NCBI RefSeq assembly: GCF_001687105.1
Contig: NZ_CP014596.1
Location: 186,001 to 250,000 of the forward strand
Length of the DNA: 64,000 nt
Direction: 5' to 3'
DNA from: Salipiger sp. CCB-MM3
GTDB taxonomy: Bacteria > Pseudomonadota > Alphaproteobacteria > Rhodobacterales > Rhodobacteraceae
The position numbers and the translations under genes were made by a program. The notes below the pieces were generated by a model. That model searched no databases. It was given only the letters and a program-made list of their open reading frames with translations, and was not told the origin of the DNA. Position 1 is the stretch's first letter, and every line of letters begins with the position of its first letter. Positions 28,987 through 38,900 of the stretch are shown in pieces.

Positions 28987-31626
28987 ATGATTAAGTTGAC
29001 CTTGTCTGAAGACACCTCAACCCAAAGTCGTACAACCCTCGTCCAGACCGGTGGCGCGGTATCCGCCCTCGTGCTCTGTGTTGGGCTGGTGGTTTGGCTG
29101 GGGTGGCTCGTCCTGCGAGAGATCGACGATTTCTCGGTCGCCAACTCCGACAACCTGCAGTGGAGCCTCGCGCAGGCGGATGTGGAGTTTCTGCAGTTCC
29201 GGCTGGCGCTGAAAGAAGCGCAGGACGATCCCGAGGAACTGGAGGGCGTGCGCCGCCGGTTCGACATTTTCTACAGCCGCATGGTGACCATGAGCAGCGG
29301 GCGGGTGTTCCATTCGCTGCGCGAGTCGCTGCAATCCTCGGCGCCGCGCATGCGGGTGCTGGACTTCCTCGAAAACACGGTGCCGCTGATCGACGGACCG
29401 GATGAGGCGCTGGAATCCGAACTGCCCGATCTGCTGGCCCAGTCCGAGGGGGTCTCGGCCGACGTCCGCGCCTTCTCGCTCGCCGCGCTTTCGGCCTTTG
29501 CCGAGGTTTCGGATGCCCGCCGCGAGGGGATCACCGAGCTGATGATCTACATCGCCGCGGTGCTGCTGGCGCTGTTCATCGGCCTCACCCTGCTGGCCTA
29601 TGCCATGTTCCGTCTGTTCCGCCTCGCGCAGAAACGGGCCGACGCGCTGCAATTCGCCAGCACCCGGATGAAGACCATCGTGCAGACCTCGCCCAACGCC
29701 ATTGTCGTGACCGATGAGGTTGGCGTTGTGCGCGAGTTCAACACCGCCGCCGAAACGCTCTTTGGCTACACCCGCGCCGAGGCCGTCGGGCGTCTGGCGC
29801 TGGAACTGATGGTGCCGCCCGAGAATCTCGCCCAGCATCAGCTTGGCGCGCTCAGCTTCATTGAAGAGCACCGCCGGCCGCGCCCCGAAGAACAGCATTT
29901 CGAGATCACGCTGCAGACCCGCGACGCGACGCTCTTCCCCGCAGAGATCTCGGCCGACCGCGCCGATGCAGAGAACGCTCTTTACGTTTTCTACATCCGC
30001 GACATTTCGAACTGGAAAGAAGCCGAAGAGCAGCTAACCGACGCGCGCGACCGGGCGCTCGCAGGCGAGCGGACGAAATCCGAATTCCTCGCGGTGATGA
30101 GCCACGAGATGCGCACGCCGCTGAACGGGCTTTTGGGCGCGATGCAGTTGATGCGCGACCACAGTCTTTCGGTGCGGCAGACCGACCTGCTCGACCGGAT
30201 GCAAAGCTCGGGACGCCTGCTGCTGGAACTGGTCAACGATGTGCTCGATCTGGCCAAGTTCGAGGCGGGCAAGATGAAGGCCGACGAAGCGCCCTTCTCG
30301 ATAAACCGGCTGCTCAGTGGCCTTGTCGAGACGGCGCAGCCGCTGGCGCAGACCTATGGCAATGAACTCAACTGGCGATGGTGCGGCCCCGAAGGCGATG
30401 GTGCCGTCGGCGATGCCCGCCGCCTGCGTCAGGTTCTGCTCAACCTCGTCGGCAACGCGCTGAAATTCACCCGTGACGGCTCGGTCGAGATCGAGGTGGA
30501 ATATCTCGATGCGGCGAAGACCGAGGTCGAGTTCCGCGTGATCGACAACGGCATCGGCATCGCCGAAAAAGACCTGACCCGCATCTTCCAGGACTTCGAG
30601 ACGCTGGATTCCTCTTATGCGCGCGAGTCCGGCGGCACCGGCCTTGGCCTTGGCATCGCGCGGCGCTTCATGCGCCTGATGGGCGGCGAGATCGGCGCCG
30701 AAAGCGAACCCGGCGAAGGCAGCCTGTTCTGGATCCGCGTGCCGCTGCAGCCTGCGCCCGATTTCGCAGCCACGCCGGAAGAGCCCAGCACCTGCCCCGA
30801 CAAGCCGCAGCGTCCGCTCGACGTGCTTCTGGTCGAGGACAATGAGATCAACCGCTTCATCGTGCGGGAGATGCTCGAGACCGAGGGCCATACCGTCAGC
30901 ATCGCCGAGAACGGGCAGACCGGCGTGGATTGCGCGGCCTTGCGCCGGTTCGATGTGATCTTGATGGATATCTCGATGCCGGTCATGGATGGCACCACGG
31001 CGACCAGCCGGATCCGGGCCTCTGACGGGGCCTCGGCGGAGGTGCCGATCATCGCGCTCACCGCGCATGCCCTGCCCGAAGAGCGCGCCCGCTTCCACAA
31101 GGTCGGGATGAGCGCCTGTCTGACCAAGCCGATCGACCGCCCGTTGCTGCTGCGCACGCTGGCCGAGGTGACCGCGGCCAATGGCACCCCGAGCACGCCC
31201 TGCAGCCCAGAAGCGCCCGAGGTGCCCGAGGCCGAGGCGCCAGCCGCTCAGCAGGCGCCGACCCCGGTGGCCGCAGTGCCGCAGCCCGCCGATGGCCTGC
31301 TGGACGAAGAACGACTCGATGCCTTCCTGACAGAGATCCCGCGCGCCGCCGCCGGCAAGCTGCTGGAGCGTTTCTTCACCGAGATGGACCAGAACATCGA
31401 AGCGCTGGCCGTGACCGCGCCGGACGATCCCGATCTTGCACCGGTCGCCCACCAATGCGCCGGATCCTGCGGGCCGTTCGGCGTCGAGGCGCTGCGCCGG
31501 GCGCTCGGCCGGGTGGAGACGCAGGTCAAGCTCGGAGAGCAGCCCGCCCCCGAGGAACTGGCCGCTTTGCGCGCGCTCTGGCGCGACAGCCGCGCGGCGC
31601 TGGAGGCGCGTCTCGAAGCGGCCTGA
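28987..31626 (+). CDS. hybrid sensor histidine kinase with PAS, receiver and HPt domains
   Basis: An 879-residue membrane kinase. Two membrane helices (about residues 23-46 and 183-205) flank a helical periplasmic sensor region; then come a PAS domain (about 228-350), HisKA with His373 in MSHEMRTPLNG, HATPase_c (GNALKF, DNGIGIAEKD, GGTGLGLGIARR), a receiver with Asp661 in ILMDISMPVMDG, a Pro/Ala linker and an HPt domain with His822 (VAHQCAGSCGPFG). This is a complete His-Asp-His relay. GGAGG ends one base before the ATG, too close, so the TTG at 28996 (10-base gap) may be the real start. It follows the pterin-fold gene by 26 bases. Confidence 0.93.
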   Translation: MIKLTLSEDTSTQSRTTLVQTGGAVSALVLCVGLVVWLGWLVLREIDDFSVANSDNLQWSLAQADVEFLQFRLALKEAQDDPEELEGVRRRFDIFYSRMVTMSSGRVFHSLRESLQSSAPRMRVLDFLENTVPLIDGPDEALESELPDLLAQSEGVSADVRAFSLAALSAFAEVSDARREGITELMIYIAAVLLALFIGLTLLAYAMFRLFRLAQKRADALQFASTRMKTIVQTSPNAIVVTDEVGVVREFNTAAETLFGYTRAEAVGRLALELMVPPENLAQHQLGALSFIEEHRRPRPEEQHFEITLQTRDATLFPAEISADRADAENALYVFYIRDISNWKEAEEQLTDARDRALAGERTKSEFLAVMSHEMRTPLNGLLGAMQLMRDHSLSVRQTDLLDRMQSSGRLLLELVNDVLDLAKFEAGKMKADEAPFSINRLLSGLVETAQPLAQTYGNELNWRWCGPEGDGAVGDARRLRQVLLNLVGNALKFTRDGSVEIEVEYLDAAKTEVEFRVIDNGIGIAEKDLTRIFQDFETLDSSYARESGGTGLGLGIARRFMRLMGGEIGAESEPGEGSLFWIRVPLQPAPDFAATPEEPSTCPDKPQRPLDVLLVEDNEINRFIVREMLETEGHTVSIAENGQTGVDCAALRRFDVILMDISMPVMDGTTATSRIRASDGASAEVPIIALTAHALPEERARFHKVGMSACLTKPIDRPLLLRTLAEVTAANGTPSTPCSPEAPEVPEAEAPAAQQAPTPVAAVPQPADGLLDEERLDAFLTEIPRAAAGKLLERFFTEMDQNIEALAVTAPDDPDLAPVAHQCAGSCGPFGVEALRRALGRVETQVKLGEQPAPEELAALRALWRDSRAALEARLEAA

Positions 31627-31655
31627 CACCCGCTGGAGCCCCGGCACGACACAGC

Positions 31656-31692
31656 AAATGCGGCAGCCGTTTGGCTGCCGCATTTCTTTTTG
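31656..31692 (+). terminator. intrinsic terminator after the hybrid kinase
   Basis: A 13-bp perfect stem (AAATGCGGCAGCC, GTTT loop, GGCTGCCGCATTT) followed by CTTTTT, 30 bases beyond the kinase stop codon. It separates this operon from the glycosyltransferase operon. Confidence 0.9.
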
Positions 31693-31938
31693 CCTCAATT
31701 GCTTAGCGGGCCCATCCCGACTCACCAAAGGGCGTTTTCCGCGGATCCGGTGAGTCGTAGGCCGCGCATCCTACCCGGACGGATAGGGCTCTCACCGCTT
31801 GCCCCATTTCCCTCCCCTCCGGCGCGAGGGACAGCGGCGGGCTTGTCCAGTTAGAAAAGGTCACGGGCCGCATGTTGCTGCCCATTCTGTTTATCGGTTT
31901 TCACCCTGGTCCTGCCCCGCAGAGAAGGATGCCTGAAG
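31693..31938. other. leader region of the glycosyltransferase operon
   Basis: About 250 bases without a gene between the kinase terminator and the first glycosyltransferase. It contains the second palindrome copy (31770-31787) and TTGCCCC (31799-31805). No clear -10/-35 pair is visible. Confidence 0.6.
31770..31787. promoter_or_regulatory. palindromic operator candidate, copy 2
   Basis: Identical 18-base core to the copy at 28358-28375 (CCTACCCGGACGGATAGG), again with TTGCCCC 11 bases after the last shared G. It lies about 150 bases before the first glycosyltransferase gene. A further TAGG half-site occurs just upstream. Confidence 0.7.
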
Positions 31939-32853
31939 ATGCCCCGCTTTTCCGTCGTCATTCCCTGCTTCAACGCCGAAGACACCATCGGTGACACGCT
32001 CGACAGCCTGCTGGCGCAAACCGAGGGCGACTGGGAAGCGCTGATCATCGACGACGGCTCGACCGACGACACCCGGCTGATCGTCGCTTCCATGGCGGGC
32101 ATCGACCTGCGCTTCCGCCTGATGAAGAACAGCGGCGTCGGCCCCAGCGCCGCGCGCAACATGGCGCTGGCCGAGGCCGATGGCGAAATCATCGCCTTCC
32201 TTGATGCCGACGACACCTGGCACCCCGAGAAGCTCGAACGCCTCGACGCCGTCTTCGACGATGAAGAGGTCGACGCCTGCTTTGCCCGCGTGGCGATGTA
32301 TCAGGGCAAGACGCGTTTTGGCCTTTCGCCCGAACCCGAAGCCAAGCTGACCGTCGACGCGCTGCTGAGCAACGATCCGGTCTGCACCATGTCCAACGTG
32401 GCGATCCGCCTCGAAAGCTTCCTGTCCAGCGGAGGCTTCAACACCGAGATGGTTCACAACGCCGATCTTGAGTGGATGATCCGGCTCGTGGGTGACGGCG
32501 CGAATGTCATCGGCCTCGACGAGGTGCTGGTGAACTACCTGTCCTCGGCCAATGGTCTGTCCACCGATCTCGAAGGCATGGCGGCGGGCCGCGCGCTCGC
32601 GCTGACCAGTGCCGCACGCTACGGTGTCGTCAGCGATGCACGCGCCGAGGCGGGCTATATGCGCACGCTCGCTGGCCGCGCGCTGCGCCTTGGCGCACCC
32701 GGCCTGCAAACCCTGCGCCTTGGTCTTTACTGCTGCGCCGCTTGCCCCTCTGGCTGGTTCTCGAACCCATTCTCCGGCGTGCGCGTGCTGACAGGCGCCC
32801 TGCTCGCCTCCGTGCTGCCGCGCTCGCTGCGCTGCGCCCTGCTCTCGCGCTGA
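31939..32853 (+). CDS. family 2 glycosyltransferase (first of three)
   Basis: A 304-residue GT-A-fold transferase. FSVVIPCFNAEDTIGDTLDSLLAQ, the nucleotide-sugar contact IIDDGSTDDT and the metal-binding FLDADDTW are canonical. The C-terminal part (LVNYLSSANGLSTD onwards) is typical of transferases that add sugars to surface polysaccharides. Donor and acceptor are unknown. The ATG has AAGGA 9 bases upstream. Followed after 17 bases by a second GT2 gene. Confidence 0.9.
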   Translation: MPRFSVVIPCFNAEDTIGDTLDSLLAQTEGDWEALIIDDGSTDDTRLIVASMAGIDLRFRLMKNSGVGPSAARNMALAEADGEIIAFLDADDTWHPEKLERLDAVFDDEEVDACFARVAMYQGKTRFGLSPEPEAKLTVDALLSNDPVCTMSNVAIRLESFLSSGGFNTEMVHNADLEWMIRLVGDGANVIGLDEVLVNYLSSANGLSTDLEGMAAGRALALTSAARYGVVSDARAEAGYMRTLAGRALRLGAPGLQTLRLGLYCCAACPSGWFSNPFSGVRVLTGALLASVLPRSLRCALLSR

Positions 32854-32870
32854 GACCCGGAGCCGCCCTG

Positions 32871-33851
32871 ATGCCCTGCGCCTCGATCATCGTTCCGGCC
32901 CATAACGCCGCAGACCGGCTGGAGCCCACGCTCCGCAGCCTCTGCGCGCAGAGCCGACCCGATCTCGAGATCATCGTCGTTGATGACGGCTCCACCGACG
33001 GCACCGCGGACCTGGCGGAGTCGCTGGGTGATCTGCGCATCCGTGTGCTGCGCCAGCGCACCCGCGGCGTCTCTGGTGCGCGCAACAGCGGCATTGCCGC
33101 CGCGCGTGGCAGCTACATCGGTTTTTGCGATGCGGACGATCTGTGGAGCCCGACCAAACTGGCCGAACATGTGCTGCAGTTCGAGACCCGGCCGACTGTT
33201 GGGCTGAGCTACGCGGGCTATGAGCTGCTGGACGCGCAAGGCACCCCGACCGGCATGAAGACCACCCCGCCACTGCGCGGCACCGGCGCTGCGCGGGTGT
33301 TCCGCCGCAACCCGGTTGGCAATGGCTCGACCGCCATGTTCCGCCGCACTGCGCTGCGCGGGCTCGCCTTCCGTCCGCCGCAGGAAACCGAGCGCGACTG
33401 GTGGTTCGACGAGACCTTCCGCCAGTGCGAGACCATAGAGTGCTGGCTGCGTTTCGCGCTCACCACCGATTGGGAGATCGCGGGCGTTCCCGGTGTACTG
33501 AGCCGCTGCCGCGCCCCGGCCAACACAAGCGCCGCCCGCACCGACAAGCATCTAGCCGCATGGGAGCGGATGGTCGGAAAGCTCGCGGCGCTCGACCGGC
33601 ATTTCTTTGGTCGGCATTTCCGCGCTGCCCGCGCCTACCAGTACCGTGACCTTGGGCGACTTGCGCTGGCAAACCGTGACCGGAGCATGGCCGCCACCCT
33701 GCTGCGCAGCGCGCTTGCCGCCTCGCCCAGCCCGCTTCTGGAAGAGCCGCGCGCCACGTTGTCGAGTTGCTTTGGAAGTCTGCGGCTCACGCTGACAGGA
33801 TCTTCCGCCCGCCCTGATACATCGCCGCAGACCCGCGGCAGATCCGCCTGA
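32871..33851 (+). CDS. family 2 glycosyltransferase (second of three)
   Basis: A 326-residue GT-A transferase: ASIIVPAHNAADRLEPTLRSLCAQ, IVVDDGSTDGT and GFCDADDLW as the DxD site, with RNPVGNGSTAMFRR in the acceptor region. The frame is open from 32742, but that part overlaps the previous gene; MPCASIIVPAHN at 32871 with GGAG 9 bases upstream is the proper start. Only distantly similar to the first GT2, so not a recent duplicate. Specificity unknown. Confidence 0.9.
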   Translation: MPCASIIVPAHNAADRLEPTLRSLCAQSRPDLEIIVVDDGSTDGTADLAESLGDLRIRVLRQRTRGVSGARNSGIAAARGSYIGFCDADDLWSPTKLAEHVLQFETRPTVGLSYAGYELLDAQGTPTGMKTTPPLRGTGAARVFRRNPVGNGSTAMFRRTALRGLAFRPPQETERDWWFDETFRQCETIECWLRFALTTDWEIAGVPGVLSRCRAPANTSAARTDKHLAAWERMVGKLAALDRHFFGRHFRAARAYQYRDLGRLALANRDRSMAATLLRSALAASPSPLLEEPRATLSSCFGSLRLTLTGSSARPDTSPQTRGRSA

Positions 33852-33876
33852 CCCATCCGCGCCTGGAGACCAGCCA

Positions 33877-34881
33877 ATGCTTCGCATAGCCCATCTTCAC
33901 GACGACCGCGCGAGCTACGGTCTTGCCCGCTATCTGGCGTTCCTGCAGAGCGATGCCGGGCTTGGTGCGCTGGCCGAGCACCGCCTTGTGCCGGTGTCGC
34001 GCTTTGCCGCCGGGGCCGCGCGTGTCGAGGCCAACGTCATCGTCTCACATCTGCCGTTGTCGTGGCACAGCCTGCCGGGCCTGATGGCGCTGCGCGCGCG
34101 CCACCCCGGCACCACTTTGGTGCATGTGGAGCACAACCACTGCGAGGGCCTGCTGGCCGCCAGCACACGCCGCCGGGGCCGGCTTCGGACCTCGCTGCGC
34201 AGCGGGCTTGCGCTTTTCGATCATGTGGTCGCCGTCAGCCAAGCGCAGGCGCGCTGGATGCGCCGCCACGCGCTGGTTCCGACGGGGCAGCTTTCGGTGA
34301 TCCCGCCGAGCAGCGATCTGTCGGCTCTGGCCACCCTGCCCGGTCCGGTCGGCCCGGTGCGCCGGATCGCGGCGGTCGGCACGCTGCACCGCCAAAAGGG
34401 CTATGACATCCTGGTCCAGGCCTTCGCTGCGGTCACCGCGCCCGAGGCACGGCTCGATATCTTTGGGGACGGGCCGCAGCGCGCCGAACTGCGCACCATG
34501 GCCCGGCACGATCCCCGCGTCACCCTGCACGGCGAGGTCCCGGCGCAGGCGGCGCTGCGCCTTGCCGATGCAATCGCGATCCCTTCGCGCTGGGAGCCCT
34601 TCGGTCTGGTCGCGCAGGAAGCGCAGGTCGCCGGGCGCAAGGTTCTGATGTCCGGCCGCGACGGGCTGTCCGAGCAGATGGGCCCCGGCACCGTGGCCAT
34701 CGCCGATCTTTCTGTCGGCGCGTGGAGCCGCGCGCTGAGCGACGTACTCGCCGCACCCGCAGAAGCGCCGCGCCTGCCCGCCGAACTGCCGCATGAAGCC
34801 ACGCTTCAGGGCTGGCGAGCCTTGCTTGAGCGGGTCGCGCTGCGCCAGCCCGGCAAAGCGACCGGATTCGCCACCATCTGA
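33877..34881 (+). CDS. family 4 glycosyltransferase (third of three)
   Basis: A 334-residue GT-B-fold retaining transferase. The C-terminal nucleotide-sugar domain shows AVGTLHRQKGYDILVQAF, LDIFGDGPQRAEL, and IAIPSRWEPFGLVAQEAQVAGRKVL with the conserved E-x7-E-like motif. GGAGA lies 8 bases before the ATG. It ends the three-gene operon 35 bases before the convergent LysR gene. No polymerase, flippase or export gene is adjacent, so the glycan cannot be named. Confidence 0.9.
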   Translation: MLRIAHLHDDRASYGLARYLAFLQSDAGLGALAEHRLVPVSRFAAGAARVEANVIVSHLPLSWHSLPGLMALRARHPGTTLVHVEHNHCEGLLAASTRRRGRLRTSLRSGLALFDHVVAVSQAQARWMRRHALVPTGQLSVIPPSSDLSALATLPGPVGPVRRIAAVGTLHRQKGYDILVQAFAAVTAPEARLDIFGDGPQRAELRTMARHDPRVTLHGEVPAQAALRLADAIAIPSRWEPFGLVAQEAQVAGRKVLMSGRDGLSEQMGPGTVAIADLSVGAWSRALSDVLAAPAEAPRLPAELPHEATLQGWRALLERVALRQPGKATGFATI

Positions 34882-34915
34882 GCCACGCGGTCGCGGCTCG
34901 GCACGCGCGCCATCG

Positions 34916-35851
34916 TCAGCCCGCAGCGGCAACGCAGAGCTGGTGCTGCTGGCGTCCTTGCATCAGCAACCAATCCCGCAGCGCCCGCCCCATAGGTTTT
35001 TCTAGCGACGCCCGGTCCCACGCCAGCCCGTAAGGCACCGCGAGCGGCATGCGCAGATCGAAGGGCACGACGAGCCTGCCGCTGGCCAATTCCTCGCCGA
35101 TCATCGCCAGCTGTCCCAGCACGAAGCCCCGCCCCGACACCGCCGCGTCGATCGCGCTCGACGACAGCGCGAAGGTCAGTGCGGGCTTGGCCGAACTGGG
35201 TGGCGGCGGCAGGCCGCAATGGGCGGCCCATTGCTCCCAATCCGGCACCTGATGGGCGGCGAAACTGTCTGTCCAGACGATCTCGAGCAGCGGGAACTCG
35301 AATATCTCCTCCGGCCGCTGCAGGTGACGCCCGTCCAGCAGCGCGGGCGCGCAGGCCGGAACGATGCGATCGGTGAAAAGTTCAGTGTAATGCTCGTGCG
35401 GCGGACGGTCGTCAAAGAACAGCCGGAAATCGACGTTGTCATGGTGCAGATCCGGCTCGATCTCGGTGCCCATAAGACGCACCGGCGCGTCGGGGTTTTC
35501 TGCGGTCCACTCAAACAGGCGCGGCCCCAGCCATTTGTTCGTCACGGTGGTGAGCGAACTGATCACAAAGCCATGGCGATTGCGCGCCCGCGCCAGTGCC
35601 GCCCCCGCGTGGTTGAGTTGGGCAAAGCCCTTGCTCAGTTCGGCGTGATAGACCCGGCCCCAACTGGTGAGTTCCAGCTGTCGGCCACGCCGCTCTAGCA
35701 GCACGAGGCCCAGATGCTCTTCGAGCCGGTGCACCTGTTGGCTGACCGCGCCCGAAGATACCCCAAGCTCCTGCGCCGCGCGGCGCACCGAGCCGCAACG
35801 GCCCACCGCCTCGAAGGCCTGCATGGCACGAAGATTTGGCAGCGGTGGCAT
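34916..35851 (-). CDS. LysR-family transcriptional regulator, GcvA-like
   Basis: A 311-residue LysR regulator. The winged helix-turn-helix is at the N-terminus (LPNLRAMQAFEAVGRCGSVRRAAQELGVSSGAVSQQVHRLEEHLGL), followed by a periplasmic-binding-like effector domain. The pattern MPPLPNLRAMQAFEAV and the WGRVYHAELSKGF segment place it in the GcvA/AmpR-like branch. AAAGGA before the ATG at 35851 fixes the start. It is convergent with the glycosyltransferases and downstream of the RTX gene; no divergently placed target is obvious. Confidence 0.9.
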   Translation of the reverse strand: MPPLPNLRAMQAFEAVGRCGSVRRAAQELGVSSGAVSQQVHRLEEHLGLVLLERRGRQLELTSWGRVYHAELSKGFAQLNHAGAALARARNRHGFVISSLTTVTNKWLGPRLFEWTAENPDAPVRLMGTEIEPDLHHDNVDFRLFFDDRPPHEHYTELFTDRIVPACAPALLDGRHLQRPEEIFEFPLLEIVWTDSFAAHQVPDWEQWAAHCGLPPPPSSAKPALTFALSSSAIDAAVSGRGFVLGQLAMIGEELASGRLVVPFDLRMPLAVPYGLAWDRASLEKPMGRALRDWLLMQGRQQHQLCVAAAG

Positions 35852-35932
35852 CACGGTCCTTTCGAGTGGCGCCGCGAGTGAACCACGCGCCCCCGGCCTT
35901 GCCAAGCAGCGCCCGCGCGCGCCCGGCCCGGA

Positions 35933-38900
35933 TCAGAGCAGGAAGTCGTCCTCTTCGAGGTCTTCGTCCGAGGCGATGGCCAGCGTCTGCGTCTCGCCGT
36001 CGATGTCAAAGCTGAGGCTGGCGTTGCCATCTGCCTGCGTGAGCGCGGCCATCAGCGCCTCGCCGTCCTCCCAAGCGCCGATCTCCGACAGATCGATCTG
36101 ATCGCCCTGCGTAAAATCGGTGATGGTGACATTGCCCGCCACGGCCCCAACGCCGAACACATCCGCCCCGTCGCCGCCGGTCAGCGTGTCGTCTCCGCCC
36201 CCGCCGATCAGCGTGTCGGCACCGTCACCGCCCTCGAGAAGCTCATCCTCCTCGGTGCCGGTGAGTTGCAAATGTGCCTCTCCATCTGCGTCGAGCGTCC
36301 AGACGCTGCCCGGCTGGGTCACGCTGACATCGGAGATCTCGCCCTGCAGGGCACTGTCGCCGGTCCCGCCGAGCAGGTTGCTCAGCCGGTCGCTGTCGAG
36401 CGGCACGACACCGTCGCCCTCGGCGATTTGCTCGCCGTCCTTCTCGACATACATAAAGCCGCTCTCGTCGACCCCGACGCTCCAACTGGCGGTCTCACCC
36501 TCGGTGATCGCGTCCTCGGCGACGACGTAATGCGTGCTGCCGCCCTGCGTGACCGAAAAGACCACTGCATTGCTCGGGCCAAGCTGGCCGAAGGCGATGC
36601 GATCCTCGCCCGCGTCGCCAAACTCAAAGACCTGCTGGCCGCTGGCATCGGTGATGTCGTCAAAGCGCAGCGTGGCCGAAAATTCAAAAGCGCCGTCGAT
36701 CTGCGGCAGGTTGCCATCGGCCTCGGCAGGCTCCGCATCCGTCCCGTCGCCGGTCTCGGTGGCGGCATCCTCCTCGCTCTCGTCGGGCGCGGTCTCGGTG
36801 GTCCCCGCCTCGGGGCTCCACATGGCGCTGCCCTGCGTGATCGAAACACCGCTCATCTCGCCCTGCAGCGCGCTGTCGCCCGTCCCGCCAAGCAGGTTGC
36901 TGAGCCGGTCACTATCCACCGGCACCACACCGTCGCCTTCGGCGATCTGCACGCCGTCTTTCTCGATATACATGAAGCCGCTGTCGTCGACGCCGACGGC
37001 CCACTCGGCGGTCTCGCCTTCGGTGATCGCATCCTCGGCCACGATGAGCGCGGTTACGCCATCCTGCACGATCTCGAAGAGCACCGCGCTGCTGGGACCA
37101 AGCTGGCCGAAGGTGATCCGGTCCTCGCCCTCGCCGCCGAATTCGAAGACGCGCTGGTCGCGGGCATCGGTGATGTCGTCAAAGCGGATCGTCGCCTCGA
37201 ACTCGAAAGCGCCGTCGATCTGGGGGATGGTGCCTGCGTCACTTTCCGAAGAGCCGTCGTCCGTGCCGCCCGATGTATCGCTGCCGCCGGTATGGGTGCC
37301 GGTTTCGGTCCCGGTCTCGGTTTCGCCGCCCGTTCCGGTATCCGTACCTGTGTCTCCTCCGGTGTCCGTCTCCGCGGCATCGTCGTCCAAGGTCCAGACG
37401 TCGCTGCCCTGAGCGATAGAGACATCCGCAATCTCGCCAATCAGCGCGCTGTCGCCCGTGCCACCGAGCTGGTTCACCGACCGCTCGGTATCGGAGGGCA
37501 CCACGCCATCGCCCTCGGCAACCTGCACGCCGTCTTTGTCGACGTACATGAAGCCGGTCTCGTCGACGCCAACGGTCCAGGTCGCGGTTTCGCCTTCGAT
37601 GATCGCGTCTTCGGCCACCACCATCCACGTGGCACCATCCTGCACGATCTCGAAGATCACCGCACTGCTGGGACCAAGCTGGCCGAAGGTGATCCTGTCC
37701 TCGCCGCTGCCGCCGAATTCGAAGACCTTCTGCCCCGATGCGCCCGACAGGTCGTCAAAACGGATGGTCGCCTCGAATTCAAAGGTGCCGTCGATCTGCG
37801 GCAGGTCGGCAGAGCTGGTGTCGCTGCCGGTGTCACTGCTGCCGGAATCCGTGCCCCCCGTATCGGTGCCACCTGTATCCGTACCTGTGTCCGTGCCCGA
37901 GCCTGTGTCCGTGCCTCCGGTTTCCGTATCCCCGGTGTCGGTCTCGCCGGTGTCAGTTTCCCCGGTGTCGGAACCGGTATCCCCCGTCTCCTCAGAAGCC
38001 TCCGCCGCCGGAATCCCCAGCGCCTCAAGCTGCGCGGCCGATGCGACCTGCGACGCCAGCACCCCGACAAGCGTCAGCGACACGCCACCTGGAAAGCCCA
38101 GAACCGCATCACCCGTGCCATCGCCGACGGTGTCGCTGACCGTGACCTTGGCGGTGTCGACCGGGGCGCCATCGTCATCCGTCAGCCCCGAGACATCGAG
38201 AAGATCGTTCCCGGCGTAGCTGCCATCGCCCAGATCGGTCGGTGCCAAGAAGCCCGTCACCGCATCGAGACCGGCGCCATCGGCCAGCACCAGCGTGTCG
38301 ACGCCGGAGCCCAGCACGATCGTCTCCACCTCGTCATAAACCAGCGTCGAGGTGCCATCGGTGAGGCTGCCGATCTCCGGCGTCACATTGGTCAGGTCGA
38401 TCCGCAGCGCGTCGGTGACCGCCGACAGATCGAGCGTGTCGCCGACAACCTCGTCGACGCCTTCGGCATCCACGGTGTCATTGCCGAAGTCGTTTTCGAT
38501 GTGGAACGTGTCGTCGCCCCAGCCACCCCAATAGGAATCGTCGCCGGTGCCACCCCAGAATTCGTCATTGGCGTAGGAGCCGCGCATCCAGTCGTTGCCC
38601 GCCCCGCCGATCAGCGTGTCGTTGCCCTCGTTGCCCTCAAGCGTGTCATCACCATCGCCGCCGCTGACGTAGTCATCGCCATATTGCCCGTAGAGCGAGT
38701 CGCTGCCCGCGCCGCCCTCCAGCGAATCGTCGCCTTCGTTGCCGGTGATGGAATCGTCGCCGTCACCGCCGGTGACCATGTCCGCGCCCTCTCCGGCATA
38801 GACCGTATCGTCGCCATCGCCGCCGGTGATCACGTCATCGCCCGCGTAGCCGAGCATGCTGTCGCTGCCCGCGCCGCCGTCCAGCGTGTCATCGCCCGCG

